Assembly: GCA_965205955.1 (NCBI GenBank)
Contig: OZ242192.1
Span: forward strand, 1,116,001 to 1,180,000
Origin: G965202915 sp965205955
GTDB lineage: Bacteria; Pseudomonadota; Gammaproteobacteria; Eutrophobiales; Eutrophobiaceae
Direction: 5' to 3'
Length of the DNA: 64,000 nt
A program made the position numbers and the translations under genes. Under the pieces are notes generated by a model. That model was not told the origin of the DNA. It saw nothing but the letters and a program-made list of their open reading frames with translations, and ran no database searches. Shown here one piece after another: positions 62,641 through 64,000 of this stretch (within the stretch, counting starts at the first letter, position 1; each line of letters opens with the position of its first letter).

Positions 62641-63831
62641 TCACTCGATGATCTTGGTGACTAATCCGGCGCCTACAGTGCGCCCGCCCTCGCGGATCGC
62701 AAAGCGCAAGCCGTCTTCCATCGCAATCGGCACAATCAGCGTCACCGTGATCTTTATATTATCTCCCGGCATCACCATTTCCGTGTCGCTTGGCAGTTCC
62801 ACCGCGCCGGTCACATCGGTCGTGCGGAAGTAAAACTGCGGGCGATAATTGGCAAAAAACGGCGTATGCCGTCCGCCTTCCTCTTTGCTTAGCACGTACA
62901 CCTCCGCCTCGAATTTCGTGTGCGGCGTGACTGAGCCGGGAACGCACAATATTTGCCCGCGCTCTACTTCCTCGCGTTTGGTGCCGCGTAATAATACCCC
63001 CACGTTGTCGCCGGCGCGGCCTTCATCCAATAATTTGCGGAACATCTCCACTCCGGTGCAGGTGGTCTTCTGGGTTTCCTTCATCCCGACGATCTCTATT
63101 TCTTCGCCGACCTTGATCACCCCGCGTTCTACCCGACCGGTCACCACCGTGCCGCGGCCCGATATCGAAAAAACATCCTCAATGGGCATCAAAAACGGCT
63201 GCTCCACCGGCCGCTCCGGGATCGGAATATACTCATCCATCGCCGCGATCAATTTCTCTATCGACGGCACACCCAGATCGCCGGTGTCTCCTTCCATGGC
63301 CTTCAGCGCACTGCCGATTACCATCGGCGTCGCATCTCCCGGAAAATCGTACTTATCTAACAACTCCCGCACCTCTACCTCTACCAGTTCCATCAGTTCG
63401 GCATCATCCACCTGATCCGCCTTATTCATGTATACCACGATCTTCGGCACACCCACCTGGCGCGCCAATAAAATATGCTCACGGGTCTGTGGCATAGGCC
63501 CATCTGCCGCGCTGACCACCAGCACCGCACCGTCCATCTGGGCTGCGCCGGTAATCATATTCTTTACGTAGTCTGCGTGTCCCGGGCAATCCACATGCGC
63601 ATAGTGGCGTTTATCGCTTTCATACTCAACGTGCGCGGTGGCGATGGTAATACCGCGCTCGCGCTCTTCCGGCGCATTGTCGATCTGATCGTAGGCCTTG
63701 AATTCGCCGCCGTGCCGCTCACTCATCGTCTTTGTGATTGCCGCTGTCAGTGTGGTTTTGCCATGATCCACATGACCTATGGTGCCTACGTTGACATGAG
63801 GTTTATTTCGTTCAAATTTTTCCTTGGACAT
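62641..63831 (-). CDS. tuf: Translation elongation factor Tu
   Basis: 396 residues starting MSKEKFERNKPHVN; an in-frame extension of 11 codons is rejected. G1 GHVDHGKT, G2 region RGITIATAHVEYE, G3 DCPGH, G4 NKAD, and the C-terminal beta barrels are complete. It delivers aminoacyl-tRNA. It is co-oriented with tRNA-Thr upstream and tRNA-Trp-secE-nusG downstream, the tufB position. Confidence 0.98.
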   Translation of the reverse strand: MSKEKFERNKPHVNVGTIGHVDHGKTTLTAAITKTMSERHGGEFKAYDQIDNAPEERERGITIATAHVEYESDKRHYAHVDCPGHADYVKNMITGAAQMDGAVLVVSAADGPMPQTREHILLARQVGVPKIVVYMNKADQVDDAELMELVEVEVRELLDKYDFPGDATPMVIGSALKAMEGDTGDLGVPSIEKLIAAMDEYIPIPERPVEQPFLMPIEDVFSISGRGTVVTGRVERGVIKVGEEIEIVGMKETQKTTCTGVEMFRKLLDEGRAGDNVGVLLRGTKREEVERGQILCVPGSVTPHTKFEAEVYVLSKEEGGRHTPFFANYRPQFYFRTTDVTGAVELPSDTEMVMPGDNIKITVTLIVPIAMEDGLRFAIREGGRTVGAGLVTKIIE

Positions 63832-63892
63832 ATTAAAAAACTCTCCCCGGTGATTGGTTATCAATAACTATTAAATACTTACAGTTCACAAC

Positions 63893-63968
<76 letters not shown>

Positions 63969-64000
63969 TGAATCGTCTATACAATGACTCCGCGCATTCA

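Overview
The window is a 64 kb chromosomal piece of a gammaproteobacterium, probably uncultured or poorly sampled. Several syntenies point there: lon-hupB-tRNA-Val-tRNA-Asp-ppiD, tig-clpP-clpX-lon, dapF-DUF484-xerC-hslVU, csrA next to tRNA-Ser(GCU), and tRNA-Thr-tuf-tRNA-Trp-secE-nusG-rplKAJL-rpoBC. Species cannot be named from sequence alone. The backbone is of moderate GC with densely packed, often overlapping genes (ATGA/GTGA/TGATG junctions).

Layout. 1-1771 (+): C-terminal part of a copper-type P1B ATPase, translationally coupled to an exported peptidase-S51/cyanophycinase-like protein whose nucleophile Ser appears replaced. 1823-6509 (-): cytochrome c maturation block ccmE-F-G-H-I, without ccmABCD beside it. 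6833-10414 (+): TVP38-type membrane protein, MerA-like flavoprotein and glutathione reductase. 10435-16604 (-): YejABEF-type peptide ABC importer. 16703-18704 (+): fabI and a dicarboxylate/amino-acid:cation symporter. 18727-27366 (-): ppiD, tRNA-Asp, tRNA-Val, hupB, lon, clpX, clpP, tig, tRNA-Leu, a proteostasis block with a sigma-32-like promoter at lon. 27504-30689: small membrane protein (-), nagZ and an MscS channel (+). 30746-32183: laterally acquired-looking orphan DNA methyltransferase with broken flanks. 32184-38162 (+): dapF, DUF484, xerC, hslV, hslU, ABC-2 permease and partner. 38184-41446 (-): tsaC, topA, tRNA-Arg. 41447-49992: accessory region. 50109-63968 (-): csrA, rpoC, rpoB, ribosomal stalk and L1/L11 genes, nusG, secE, tRNA-Trp, tuf, tRNA-Thr.

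The accessory region is the most unusual part. An AT-rich three-gene type III restriction-modification operon (mod, DUF4145-like, res) sits between tRNA-Ser(GCU) and tRNA-Arg(ACG), which are commonly neighbours downstream of csrA in this class. Next to it an exact 163-bp direct repeat duplicates the whole tRNA-Ser gene with its upstream region. Between the copies lies a dead second type III res gene, split by about 1.5 kb of foreign sequence carrying the end of an unknown gene, a complete exported Sel1-repeat protein, and the start of a glutamate-synthase-like gene.

The other outstanding feature is the RpoC C-terminus: eleven tandem copies of an acidic octapeptide, encoded by a 24-bp minisatellite, lengthen an essential RNA polymerase subunit by roughly 100 residues. 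Functional calls rest on motif recognition by eye; no database search was run.
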